Made by a program: the position numbers and the translations under genes. This document shows, piece by piece, positions 1 to 6,585 of a DNA stretch of 6,964 nucleotides. Origin of the DNA: Acidobacteriota bacterium. Its GTDB lineage: Bacteria > Acidobacteriota > UBA890 > WLXD01. Within the stretch, counting starts at the first letter, position 1. The number at the start of each line of letters is the position of its first letter. Under the pieces are notes generated by a model that ran no database searches, had not been told where the DNA came from, and saw only the letters and a program-made list of their open reading frames with translations. Where the stretch lies: contig JACZXM010000068.1 in NCBI GenBank assembly GCA_022571615.1, forward strand, positions 1 through 6,964, given 5' to 3'.

Positions 1-1
1 G

Positions 2-1639
2 CGGCCGCACCGTTACGCGGTGGGACACAGCGATCGCAGCGGCGCGGTCATCGAGCCGCTCATCTCCACCCAGTGGTTCGTCCGCACCGAGCTGTTGGCT
101 GCCGCCGCGCTCGAGGCCGCCGAACAGGGCAGGATTCGCTTTCATCCGCAAAACCAGTTCAAGATCTTCCGTGAATGGATGACCAACATCCGTGACTGGT
201 GCATCTCGCGCCAGCTCTGGTGGGGGCACCGTATTCCCGCCTGGTACGACGAGGACGGCGAGATCATCGTGTCGCTGGAGGATCCCGAGGACGCCCAGAA
301 CCTACGGCAAGATCCGGATGTGCTCGACACCTGGTTTTCCTCCGCTCTGTTCCCGTTCTCCACCCTAGGGTGGCCCGACGAGACGGATGAGCTGGAGCGT
401 TACTACCCCAACGATCTGCTGGTCACCGGCTACGACATCCTGTTTTTCTGGGTCGCGCGCATGATCATGCTGGGGCTGCGATTCCGCGGTGACGTACCGT
501 TCCGCGACGTTTACCTGCACGGCCTGATTCGCGACGAGCACGGCGTCAAGATGAGCAAGTCGCGCGGCAACGGGGTGGACCCGATCGAGCTCATCGACGA
601 GTTTGGCGCCGACGCGGTGCGCTTCACGCTGGTGTCGATGGCGAGCCCGGGAAACGACCTGATCTTCTCGAACGAGCGCATGGCCGGGTATCGGCTGTTT
701 GCCAACAAGCTCTGGAACGCGGCTCGCTTCAGCCTCATGAACCTCGGCGACGCCGACGAGGCGGTCCAGGCTGCCGCCGACGCGGCCGATCCCCGTCCGG
801 GGACGCTGGCCGACCGCTGGATCCTGTCGCGGGCCGCGACCATGGTGCCGTTGCTGGAGCGCGACCTGGGCAAGTACCGCTTCGACGAGGCCGCCCAGCG
901 CCTGTACCGGTTCATCTGGCACGAGTTCTGCGATTGGTACCTGGAGATGGCCAAGGTGGCCCTGAACGGCGGCGACGAACAAACCCGGCGCGCAACCCGC
1001 GCCACGCTACTTTCCGTGCTGGAGCTCATCCTGCGGGCCCTGCACCCGATGATGCCCTTCATCACCGAGGAGCTCTGGAGCCGGCTGCCCGGCGACCGTG
1101 GGCTGCTGGCGCTGGCACCCTGGGCCGCGGCGCAGGAGGAATGGATCGATCCCGAAACCGAGGTGGCGGTCGATCTGCTTCAGGGCGTGGTGACTGAAGC
1201 ACGACGGCTGCGAGCCGAAGCGGGAGTGGATCCGCGCCAACGGGTGAACCTGGTACTGGTCGCCGAATCGCAGGAGCGGCGCGAACGTCTCGACACGATG
1301 CGGGATTTGATCGGCACGCTGGTGAAGGCAGACAGCGCGCAGGTGTGCGAGCAGGTGGAACAGGTGGAGATGCAGGGCGAACGTGCCAGCGGCGTTAGCG
1401 GCGATGTGCAGGTGCTGCTGCCGCTGGCCGGGGTGATCGACCTTGGGCGCCAGAGGGAGCGGTTGGGCAAGACGTTCGGAAAGGTGGGCACAGAGCTCGC
1501 ACAGCTGGAGGCCCGCCTGGCGAATCGGGGCTTCCTGGCCAAAGCGCCCGAGGCCGTGGTGGCCAAGGCGCGTGATCGGTTGGCCGAGTTGCGGGCGGAG
1601 AAAGAGCGGCTCGAGCACCAGCTCGCCGGGTTGGGCTGA
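2..1639 (+). CDS. valS: Valyl-tRNA synthetase, C-terminal part (5' end outside the window)
   Basis: Class I aminoacyl-tRNA synthetase that attaches valine to tRNA(Val) in the cytoplasm. The reading frame is open from base 2, so 545 residues are present; the N-terminal HIGH motif and most of the CP1 editing domain lie upstream. Visible family landmarks are GHSDRSGAVIEPLISTQWFV just after the editing domain, WCISRQLWWGHRIPAWY (from nt 197), DVLDTWFSSALFPFSTLGW, GYDILFFWVARMIM and the catalytic KMSKS loop (nt 548-562, followed by RGN). The anticodon-binding helical domain carries FCDWYLEMAK and LHPMMPFITEELW. The last roughly 65 residues, with LANRGFLAKAPEAVV and a charged heptad-like end, match the C-terminal coiled-coil arm of bacterial ValRS. 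No frameshift or missing motif is seen. It is the first visible gene of the operon and ends 2 nt before the earliest birA start. Confidence 0.97.
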   Translation, partial: RPHRYAVGHSDRSGAVIEPLISTQWFVRTELLAAAALEAAEQGRIRFHPQNQFKIFREWMTNIRDWCISRQLWWGHRIPAWYDEDGEIIVSLEDPEDAQNLRQDPDVLDTWFSSALFPFSTLGWPDETDELERYYPNDLLVTGYDILFFWVARMIMLGLRFRGDVPFRDVYLHGLIRDEHGVKMSKSRGNGVDPIELIDEFGADAVRFTLVSMASPGNDLIFSNERMAGYRLFANKLWNAARFSLMNLGDADEAVQAAADAADPRPGTLADRWILSRAATMVPLLERDLGKYRFDEAAQRLYRFIWHEFCDWYLEMAKVALNGGDEQTRRATRATLLSVLELILRALHPMMPFITEELWSRLPGDRGLLALAPWAAAQEEWIDPETEVAVDLLQGVVTEARRLRAEAGVDPRQRVNLVLVAESQERRERLDTMRDLIGTLVKADSAQVCEQVEQVEMQGERASGVSGDVQVLLPLAGVIDLGRQRERLGKTFGKVGTELAQLEARLANRGFLAKAPEAVVAKARDRLAELRAEKERLEHQLAGLG

Positions 1640-1641
1640 CC

Positions 1642-2472
1642 TTGAGCGAGGCCGCCAGTCCTGTCAGCGAGGAGCGAATCGATGTGGCGCGGCTGCGCGA
1701 GCTGCTCGCTCAGTGCCGCTTCGGGCGTCGCATCGACGCCTACGATAGCGTCGGCTCCACCAACGATGTGGCGCGATTGCTCGGACGCCAGGGGGCGGCC
1801 GACGGCACGTTGGTGATCGCCGAGTACCAGAGCGCCGGTCGCGGCAGGCGAGCCCGGGTGTGGGAATCCGTCGCCGCTGCAGGCCTGTATATGAGCCTGC
1901 TGCTACGGCCGCGAGCGATGCACGAGAGCTACCCGGCGGCGCTGCAGCTGCTGGCTGGAGTGGCGCTGGCCGAGACCCTGTCGCCGCTGCTGCCACAGCC
2001 CGCAGAGCTGCTGTGGCCGAACGACTGCGTGTGCCTGGGGCAGAAGCTCGCCGGGGTGCTGGTGGAGTCGGAGGCCACTGGGCCGGAGCTCGATTTCCTG
2101 GTCTGTGGCATTGGCGTCAACGTCAACCAGGCGCGGGCGGACTTCTCTCCTAGGCTGGGCGCGCTGGCCACCAGCGTGGGGGCATTGGCCGGCCGGCGAA
2201 TCGACCGCGCGGCGCTGCTGGTGGACTTGCTGTTCGCGCTTGAGGCCTGGGACGAGGTGGCGCGCGGCAGTGGCATCGAGCCTATCATCGGGCGCTGGCT
2301 GGAACTGGCGCCGAGCGCCACTGGCTCGGGAGTCGAGGTGGAGACCGACGCCGGGCTCGTGGTGGGCGAATCGGCCGGGCTCTCGGAGCGAGGCTACCTG
2401 GTGGTGAATACTGAAAGGGGACTGGTCGAGATCGTGACCGGCGAGCTGGTGCGGGTGCGGAGGCGCCAATGA
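1642..2472 (+). CDS. birA: Biotin-[acetyl-CoA-carboxylase] ligase, monofunctional (no DNA-binding domain)
   Basis: Biotin protein ligase: activates biotin with ATP to biotinyl-5'-AMP and transfers it to a lysine of the biotin carboxyl carrier protein. The 276-residue product begins straight in the catalytic domain with no N-terminal helix-turn-helix, so it is a group I enzyme and unlikely to repress biotin genes itself. Motifs: SVGSTNDVA (residues 37-45), SAGRGRRARVW (64-74), WPND (125-128), KLAGVLVESE (135-144) and GIGVNVNQ (156-163). The C-terminal 50 or so residues form the usual small SH3-like domain (GSGVEVETDAG, RGYLVVNTERG). Two motif positions are odd: Ala71 where GRGRRGR normally has Gly, and Leu124 where KWPND normally has Lys. 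The start is uncertain: TTG at 1642 has no clear ribosome binding site, whereas GTG at 1684 has AGGAG nine bases upstream and still precedes every conserved motif (262 residues). Its stop overlaps the hisS start as ATGA. Confidence 0.93.
   Translation: MSEAASPVSEERIDVARLRELLAQCRFGRRIDAYDSVGSTNDVARLLGRQGAADGTLVIAEYQSAGRGRRARVWESVAAAGLYMSLLLRPRAMHESYPAALQLLAGVALAETLSPLLPQPAELLWPNDCVCLGQKLAGVLVESEATGPELDFLVCGIGVNVNQARADFSPRLGALATSVGALAGRRIDRAALLVDLLFALEAWDEVARGSGIEPIIGRWLELAPSATGSGVEVETDAGLVVGESAGLSERGYLVVNTERGLVEIVTGELVRVRRRQ
1670..1674 (+). promoter_or_regulatory. Shine-Dalgarno AGGAG favouring the GTG start of birA at 1684
   Basis: AGGAG lies 9 nt upstream of the in-frame GTG at 1684-1686. 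No comparable purine-rich site precedes the TTG at 1642. This favours a birA product 14 residues shorter, beginning VARLRELLAQ, and would leave a 44-nt spacer after valS. The TTG start remains possible through coupling to valS termination. Confidence 0.55.
2459..2463 (+). promoter_or_regulatory. Shine-Dalgarno GGAGG for hisS
   Basis: GGAGG ends 5 nt before the hisS ATG at 2469 and lies inside the last codons of birA. With the ATGA overlap it fixes the hisS start and supports reinitiation by ribosomes finishing birA. Confidence 0.75.
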
Positions 2473-3767
2473 CGACCAAGGCCATCAGGGGAACGCAGGA
2501 CATCCTGCCCGGACAGGTGGAAATCTGGCAGCGGGTGGAGGAATCCGCCCGCCGGACCTTCGCCCTGTACGGGTTCCAGGAAATGCGGACACCGATCTTC
2601 GAGCACACCGCAGTGTTCCTGAAAACCACCGGCGAGAGCACCGACATCGTCCAAAAGCAGATGTACCGGTTCACCGACATGGGTGGCAACGACCTGACAC
2701 TGCGGCCCGAGGGCACGCCGCCGGTGATCCGAGCCTATCTCGAGCATCAACTCGGCCAGGGGCGCTCGATCGAGCGCTACTACTACATCGGGCCCATGTT
2801 CCGGTACGAGAGGCCACAGCAGGGTCGCTACCGCCAGTTCCACCAGATCGGGGTCGAGGTTCTGGGGACGGAGTCCGCCCATCTCGATGCCGAGGTCATC
2901 GAGATGGTGATGCGGTGGCTGCGCGATCTCGGGGTTCGCGATCTGCGCCTTCTCATCAACACCGTCGCCGATGAGCCCTCCCGCGTTGCCTACCGCAAGG
3001 CACTGGTGCGTGCGCAGGCCGGTCACCTCGATGAGCTGTGCTCGGACTGCCACCGCCGACACCGCGAAAACCCGCTGCGGGTGTTCGATTGCAAGGTGGA
3101 CACCTGCCAGCCGGTGATCGCGCAGCTGCCGAGCATCCACGACTACCTGTCGGACACCTCGGCCTCGCACTTTGAGCGTCTGCGCGAGGTTCTCGGCAGC
3201 TGGGGCATGGACTACGAGATCGACCCGCGAATGGTTCGCGGGTTGGATTACTACCGCGAGACGGTGTTCGAGATCACCTCCGGGGCGCTCGGGGCGCAGG
3301 ACTCGCTCGTGGGCGGTGGGCGCTACGACGGTCTGGTGGCGCAGATGGGCGGCCGCGAGGTGCCCGGAGTGGGGTTTGCGGCTGGGATCGAGCGCATTGT
3401 GCTGGCCATGGGAGGGCAGCCCGAAGCTACTGCCGCGGACGTGTTCGTGGTCGCGTTCGACGACTCCACGGTGTCGGCGGTACACACGATCGTGCACCAG
3501 CTGCGCGCGGCCGGCGTGCGGGCGCTGTGCGCCGCCTACGATGGGCGCAGCAAAAAGGCGCAGGGCAGCGCCGCACGGCGCTCGCGGGCACCGTGGCAAC
3601 TGGTAGTGGGGCCCGACGAGGTACAGAGCGACCGCTACACTCTCCGACGGCTCGCCGATGATCGGCGCCTGGAGTGCTCAGGCGAGGCGCTGGTGAGCAC
3701 CGCTTTGAGCCTGGCGAACGAGCCGGCCGCGAACCCAACCGGAAGCGAATCGAGAAACGACGGATGA
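2469..3767 (+). CDS. hisS: Histidyl-tRNA synthetase
   Basis: Class II synthetase, normally a homodimer, that charges tRNA(His) with histidine. The 432 residues are near the usual bacterial length. Motif 1 region is FQEMRTPIFEHTAVF (residues 36-50), with TLRPEGTPPVIRAY (77-90). Motif 2 is MFRYERPQQGRYRQFHQIGVE (110-130). The histidine-specific motifs are RGLDYYRETVFEI (257-269) and GGGRYDGL (282-289). Motif 3 is GVGFAAGIERI (300-310). The inserted domain has Cys191, Cys194, Cys208 and Cys213 around NPLRVFDCKVDTC, a pattern common in bacterial HisRS. The C-terminal anticodon domain starts near residue 323 (ADVFVVAF). Its helix after YDGRS is divergent (KKAQGSAARRSRAP), yet it aligns without gaps to the usual pattern, so I see no frameshift. 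A tail of about 20 residues (NEPAANPTGSESRNDG) looks disordered. The ATG overlaps the birA stop, and the hisS stop overlaps the aspS start, both as ATGA. Confidence 0.97.
   Translation: MTTKAIRGTQDILPGQVEIWQRVEESARRTFALYGFQEMRTPIFEHTAVFLKTTGESTDIVQKQMYRFTDMGGNDLTLRPEGTPPVIRAYLEHQLGQGRSIERYYYIGPMFRYERPQQGRYRQFHQIGVEVLGTESAHLDAEVIEMVMRWLRDLGVRDLRLLINTVADEPSRVAYRKALVRAQAGHLDELCSDCHRRHRENPLRVFDCKVDTCQPVIAQLPSIHDYLSDTSASHFERLREVLGSWGMDYEIDPRMVRGLDYYRETVFEITSGALGAQDSLVGGGRYDGLVAQMGGREVPGVGFAAGIERIVLAMGGQPEATAADVFVVAFDDSTVSAVHTIVHQLRAAGVRALCAAYDGRSKKAQGSAARRSRAPWQLVVGPDEVQSDRYTLRRLADDRRLECSGEALVSTALSLANEPAANPTGSESRNDG
3567..3582 (+). other. Perfect 6-bp GC-rich hairpin inside hisS, 9 nt after an A5G run
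   Basis: AGCGCC (3567-3572), loop GCAC, GGCGCT (3577-3582). There is no T-run after it, so it is not an intrinsic terminator. The C-AAA-AAG run at 3551-3557 lies upstream with a 9-nt spacer, an arrangement resembling a -1 frameshift signal. In GC-rich coding DNA such a hairpin may equally be chance. Confidence 0.3.
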
Positions 3768-5557
3768 AGCGAACGCATCGTTGTGGAGAGGTATCGAAAC
3801 AGCATGTCGGCGAAGAGGTCTGCTTGCAGGGATGGGTGTGGCACCGCCGCGACATGGGCGGGTTGATCTTCATCGACCTGCGCGATCGCGCCGGGTTCGT
3901 GCAGTGCGTGTTCGACCCCTCGCGTGCGCCCGACTCGCACGCGGTGGCGCACGAGTGGCGCTCCGAGTACGTCGTGCAGATCGAGGGCAAGGTCGTCGAG
4001 CGCACCCCCGAGAACGTGAACCCGAATCTGCCCAACGGTGACATCGAGGTGCAGGTGCTGAGCGGCGAGCTGCTGGCCCTGGCCGAGACCCCCTCGTTCG
4101 TCATCGAGGAGGATTCGCGAGCCTCCGAGGACCTGCGGCTCAAGCAGCGCTTTCTGGATCTTCGCCGGCCGCCGCTGCAACGGGCGCTGCGGCTGCGGCA
4201 CGAGCTCGGTTTGGCGGCGCGCAATCTGCTCGATGAGCACGGCTTCTACGAGATCGAGACCCCGATGCTGACCCGCTCCACCCCGGAGGGGGCGCGTGAC
4301 TACCTGGTACCGAGCCGGATTCACCCAGGCAAGTTCTACGCCCTGCCGCAGAGCCCGCAGCTGTTCAAGCAGCTGCTCATGATCTCCGGTTACGACCGCT
4401 ACTTTCAGATCGCGCGCTGCTTTCGCGACGAGGATCTGCGATCCGACCGCCAGCCCGAGTTCACCCAGATCGACATAGAGATGAGCTTCGTGACCGCAGC
4501 CGACGTGCGCCAGGTTACCGAGACGCTGGTTGAGCGCCTACTGGAGGTGAGCGGCCACTCGGGTCAGGTGCGGTTCGGCGAGCTCAGCTTCCCGGAAGCG
4601 ATCGACCGGTACGGTTCCGACCGGCCCGATCTCCGCATCCGACAGGAGCTGTGCGACGTCACCGAGGCATTCGTCGATAGCGGTTTTCGTGCCTTCGCGC
4701 AGGCGGCCGCCCTTGAGGGGAACGCCATCAAGGCGCTGCGGGTTCCCGGTGGCGGAGCGTGGGGGAGGACGCGCTTTGACAAGCTCACCGACGAGGCCAA
4801 GAAGGCCGGTGCCAAGGGGTTGGTCTGGATCAAGCTGAACGACGGCGCGTTTACCTCGCCGGTGGCCAAGTTCCTGGGCGATGCGGCGCTCCAGGATCTC
4901 GCCACTCGCACCGGAGCCCTCGACGGCGACGCGATCTTGCTGGTGGCTGACGAGTGGGAGGTGGCGGCCACCAGTCTGGGAGTGCTGCGCTCACAACTGG
5001 CTGCCTCCGAAGGGTGGATCGGCGACGGAATGCAATTTGTTTGGGTGACGGAGTTTCCGCTCCTGAAGCGCTCTGACGAGCATGGCCGCTACGTGGCACG
5101 TCACCATCCGTTCACCAATCCGGTGCCCGAGGACCTGGATCTGTTGGAACAGGATCCTCTGGCTGTTCGTGCGCAATCCTATGATTTGGTGCTCAACGGC
5201 GTCGAGCTCGGAGGCGGAAGCATCCGTATCCACCGCGCCGACGTGCAGGAGCGCGTGTTTCGCGCCATGGGCATCGAGGCGCAGGAAGCGAGCGAGAAAT
5301 TTGGCTTTCTGTTGCGCGCCCTTACGTTCGGAGCCCCCCCTCACGGTGGCATTGCACTGGGGTTCGATCGTATTGTGATGATGATGGCCGGACTCAAGAG
5401 CTTGCGCGACGTCATTGCCTTCCCCAAAACGACCAGTGCTGCCGACCTGATGATGGAAGCACCGGGCGACGCGACCCCCGACCAGCTCGAGGATCTGCAC
5501 ATCGCGGTGCGGGTGCAGACCGAGGTGGGCGCCGATCCGCCGGACGAGGGCGTATGA
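3764..5557 (+). CDS. aspS: Aspartyl-tRNA synthetase (bacterial type, with GAD domain)
   Basis: Class II synthetase charging tRNA(Asp), possibly also tRNA(Asn). The 597 residues are typical of the bacterial enzyme. The N-terminal OB-fold anticodon domain covers about residues 1-105 (CGEVSKQHVGEEV, GWVWHRRDMGGLIFIDLRDR). Catalytic core: FLDLRRP, motif 1 region GFYEIETPMLTRSTPEGARD (160-179, including the flipping loop), PQSPQLFKQLLM, and motif 2 RYFQIARCFRDEDLRSDRQP (212-231) then EFTQIDIEMSF. The GAD insertion spans roughly 285-415 (KGLVWIKLNDG, FTSPVAKFL). After it come WVTEFPL, HHPFTNP, NGVELGGGSIRIH and motif 3 GGIALGFDRIVMMMAG (528-543), then RDVIAFPKT. The ATG at 3764 is chosen because it aligns with family N-termini and forms ATGA with the hisS stop; the ribosome binding site is weak (GAG at 3752-3754), so translation probably depends on coupling. 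Residues 31 (Met) and 83 (Glu) leave tRNA discrimination unresolved. Confidence 0.98.
   Translation: MKRTHRCGEVSKQHVGEEVCLQGWVWHRRDMGGLIFIDLRDRAGFVQCVFDPSRAPDSHAVAHEWRSEYVVQIEGKVVERTPENVNPNLPNGDIEVQVLSGELLALAETPSFVIEEDSRASEDLRLKQRFLDLRRPPLQRALRLRHELGLAARNLLDEHGFYEIETPMLTRSTPEGARDYLVPSRIHPGKFYALPQSPQLFKQLLMISGYDRYFQIARCFRDEDLRSDRQPEFTQIDIEMSFVTAADVRQVTETLVERLLEVSGHSGQVRFGELSFPEAIDRYGSDRPDLRIRQELCDVTEAFVDSGFRAFAQAAALEGNAIKALRVPGGGAWGRTRFDKLTDEAKKAGAKGLVWIKLNDGAFTSPVAKFLGDAALQDLATRTGALDGDAILLVADEWEVAATSLGVLRSQLAASEGWIGDGMQFVWVTEFPLLKRSDEHGRYVARHHPFTNPVPEDLDLLEQDPLAVRAQSYDLVLNGVELGGGSIRIHRADVQERVFRAMGIEAQEASEKFGFLLRALTFGAPPHGGIALGFDRIVMMMAGLKSLRDVIAFPKTTSAADLMMEAPGDATPDQLEDLHIAVRVQTEVGADPPDEGV
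5546..5550 (+). promoter_or_regulatory. Shine-Dalgarno-like GAGGG before phoH
   Basis: GAGGG ends 3 nt before the phoH ATG at 5554, with GGA at 5542-5544 slightly further away. The spacing is short, but the site lies within the last aspS codons next to the ATGA overlap and supports this start. Confidence 0.5.
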
Positions 5558-6585
5558 GCCAGGGCAAGCTCCGCTCCGCGCCGGGCCGAAGCATAGGATT
5601 GGGAGAGGCCGAGACTCAGGTACTGTTCGGGGTCCACGACGAGAACCTGCAGTTGCTCGAGCGCGAGCTCGGGGTACAGATCTCCGCCCGCCACCAGGAG
5701 GTCTTTCTGGAGGGCGACGAGGAGGCGGTGGATGCCGCCGCCCGCATCCTTACCGAGCTCGGCCGCCTGGTGTCGCGCGGCTACCCGATCAAACAGGCCG
5801 AGATCCTGACCGCGATCCACGTGGCCACCGACAACCCTGCCGTGTCGCTGGAGCGGTTCTTCACCGACACCGAGATCCGCACCGCCAAGGGCCGCTTCGT
5901 GCGCCCCAAGGGACCCAACCAGAAGCTGTATGTGGAGGCCATTCGCTCGCACGACATCGTCTTTGCCGTCGGACCCGCCGGCACCGGCAAGACGTTTCTG
6001 GCGATGGCCATGGCGATCTCCGCCCTCAACGAGCGACGGGTGCGCCGGATCATCCTCGCTCGTCCTGCCATCGAAGCGGGCGAGAAGCTCGGCTTCTTGC
6101 CTGGCGACATGATCGAGAAAGTGAATCCCTACCTGCGGCCGCTGTACGATGCGCTGTACGCGCTGGTGGATTTCGATCAGGTGGACCGGTTGCTGGAGCG
6201 CGGCAAGATCGAGATCGCTCCGATCGCCTTCATGCGCGGCAGGACGCTCTCGGACGCGTTCGTGATCCTGGATGAGGCGCAAAACACCACTCCCGAGCAG
6301 ATGAAGATGTTCCTCACCCGCCTGGGGCTCAACTCCAGGGCGGTCATCAACGGCGACGTGACCCAAATCGATCTGCACCCCGGGCAGCAATCCGGGCTCA
6401 TCGAGGCGCGGCGGATTCTGGCCGGGATCGAGGGCATCGCCCACGTCTGCTTCGACGAGCGTGATGTGGTGCGCCACGACCTGGTCAGGAAGATCGTCTC
6501 CGCCTACGAGCGACACGAGGCCGGGCACCCGCGGCCTGAGAGACGCCCAGCGGCCGGACGACGAGGTGATGACGAGCAACCGTAA
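5554..6585 (+). CDS. ybeZ: PhoH-family P-loop ATPase (PhoL/YbeZ type)
   Basis: Cytoplasmic PhoH-like ATPase, a family of nucleotide-binding proteins with helicase-like ATPase folds; YbeZ partners the endoribonuclease YbeY in RNA metabolism and ribosome maturation. The 343-residue length is usual. About residues 20-70 form the N-terminal KH-like region (VLFGVHDENLQLLERELGV, VFLEGDEEAVDAAARIL). The linker has RPKGPNQKLYVEAI (117-130). The PhoH domain holds the Walker A motif GPAGTGKT (140-147), the signature ILARPAIEAGEKLGFLPGD (167-185), IAFMRGRTL, Walker B with FVILDEAQNTT (236-246), and VINGDVTQIDL (264-274). The end (about 321-343) is charged, Pro/Arg-rich and probably disordered. The start overlaps the aspS stop as ATGA, and the end overlaps the next gene by 17 nt. 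The phoH then 7TM-HD order, usually followed by ybeY, supports the assignment; the original phosphate-starvation name may not reflect its function. Confidence 0.95.
   Translation: MSQGKLRSAPGRSIGLGEAETQVLFGVHDENLQLLERELGVQISARHQEVFLEGDEEAVDAAARILTELGRLVSRGYPIKQAEILTAIHVATDNPAVSLERFFTDTEIRTAKGRFVRPKGPNQKLYVEAIRSHDIVFAVGPAGTGKTFLAMAMAISALNERRVRRIILARPAIEAGEKLGFLPGDMIEKVNPYLRPLYDALYALVDFDQVDRLLERGKIEIAPIAFMRGRTLSDAFVILDEAQNTTPEQMKMFLTRLGLNSRAVINGDVTQIDLHPGQQSGLIEARRILAGIEGIAHVCFDERDVVRHDLVRKIVSAYERHEAGHPRPERRPAAGRRGDDEQP

Noticed and set aside
1..8. NotI site GCGGCCGC exactly at the left edge, suggesting a cloning boundary
   Set aside because: The ValRS frame reads naturally from base 2 (RPHRYAVGHSDRSG), matching the family, so there is no evidence of vector or a junction.
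365..1065. Overlapping - strand open frames (205 and 184 codons) opposite valS
   Set aside because: They are fully antisense to conserved ValRS motifs and have no recognisable protein content.
2306..2320. Perfect inverted repeat TGGCGC-CGA-GCGCCA inside birA
   Set aside because: It lies mid-gene in conserved-length coding sequence with no T-run or regulatory context; short GC palindromes are expected by chance here.
2394..3599. Long open frame on the - strand (401 codons) opposite hisS
   Set aside because: It lies opposite a complete HisRS with all family motifs, and its translation is rich in His, Arg and Pro with no recognisable domain. Such antisense frames are expected in GC-rich genes.
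3674..3763. Upstream in-frame GTG start for aspS adding 30 residues
   Set aside because: The added residues are Arg/Glu/Gly-rich and not part of known AspRS N-termini. ATG at 3764 aligns with the family start and forms the ATGA overlap seen at the other junctions.
5334..5340. Run of seven C residues in aspS
   Set aside because: It encodes part of the conserved GAPPHGG just before motif 3 and the frame is intact. It is a possible slippage or sequencing-error site, but there is no sign that it has changed the gene.
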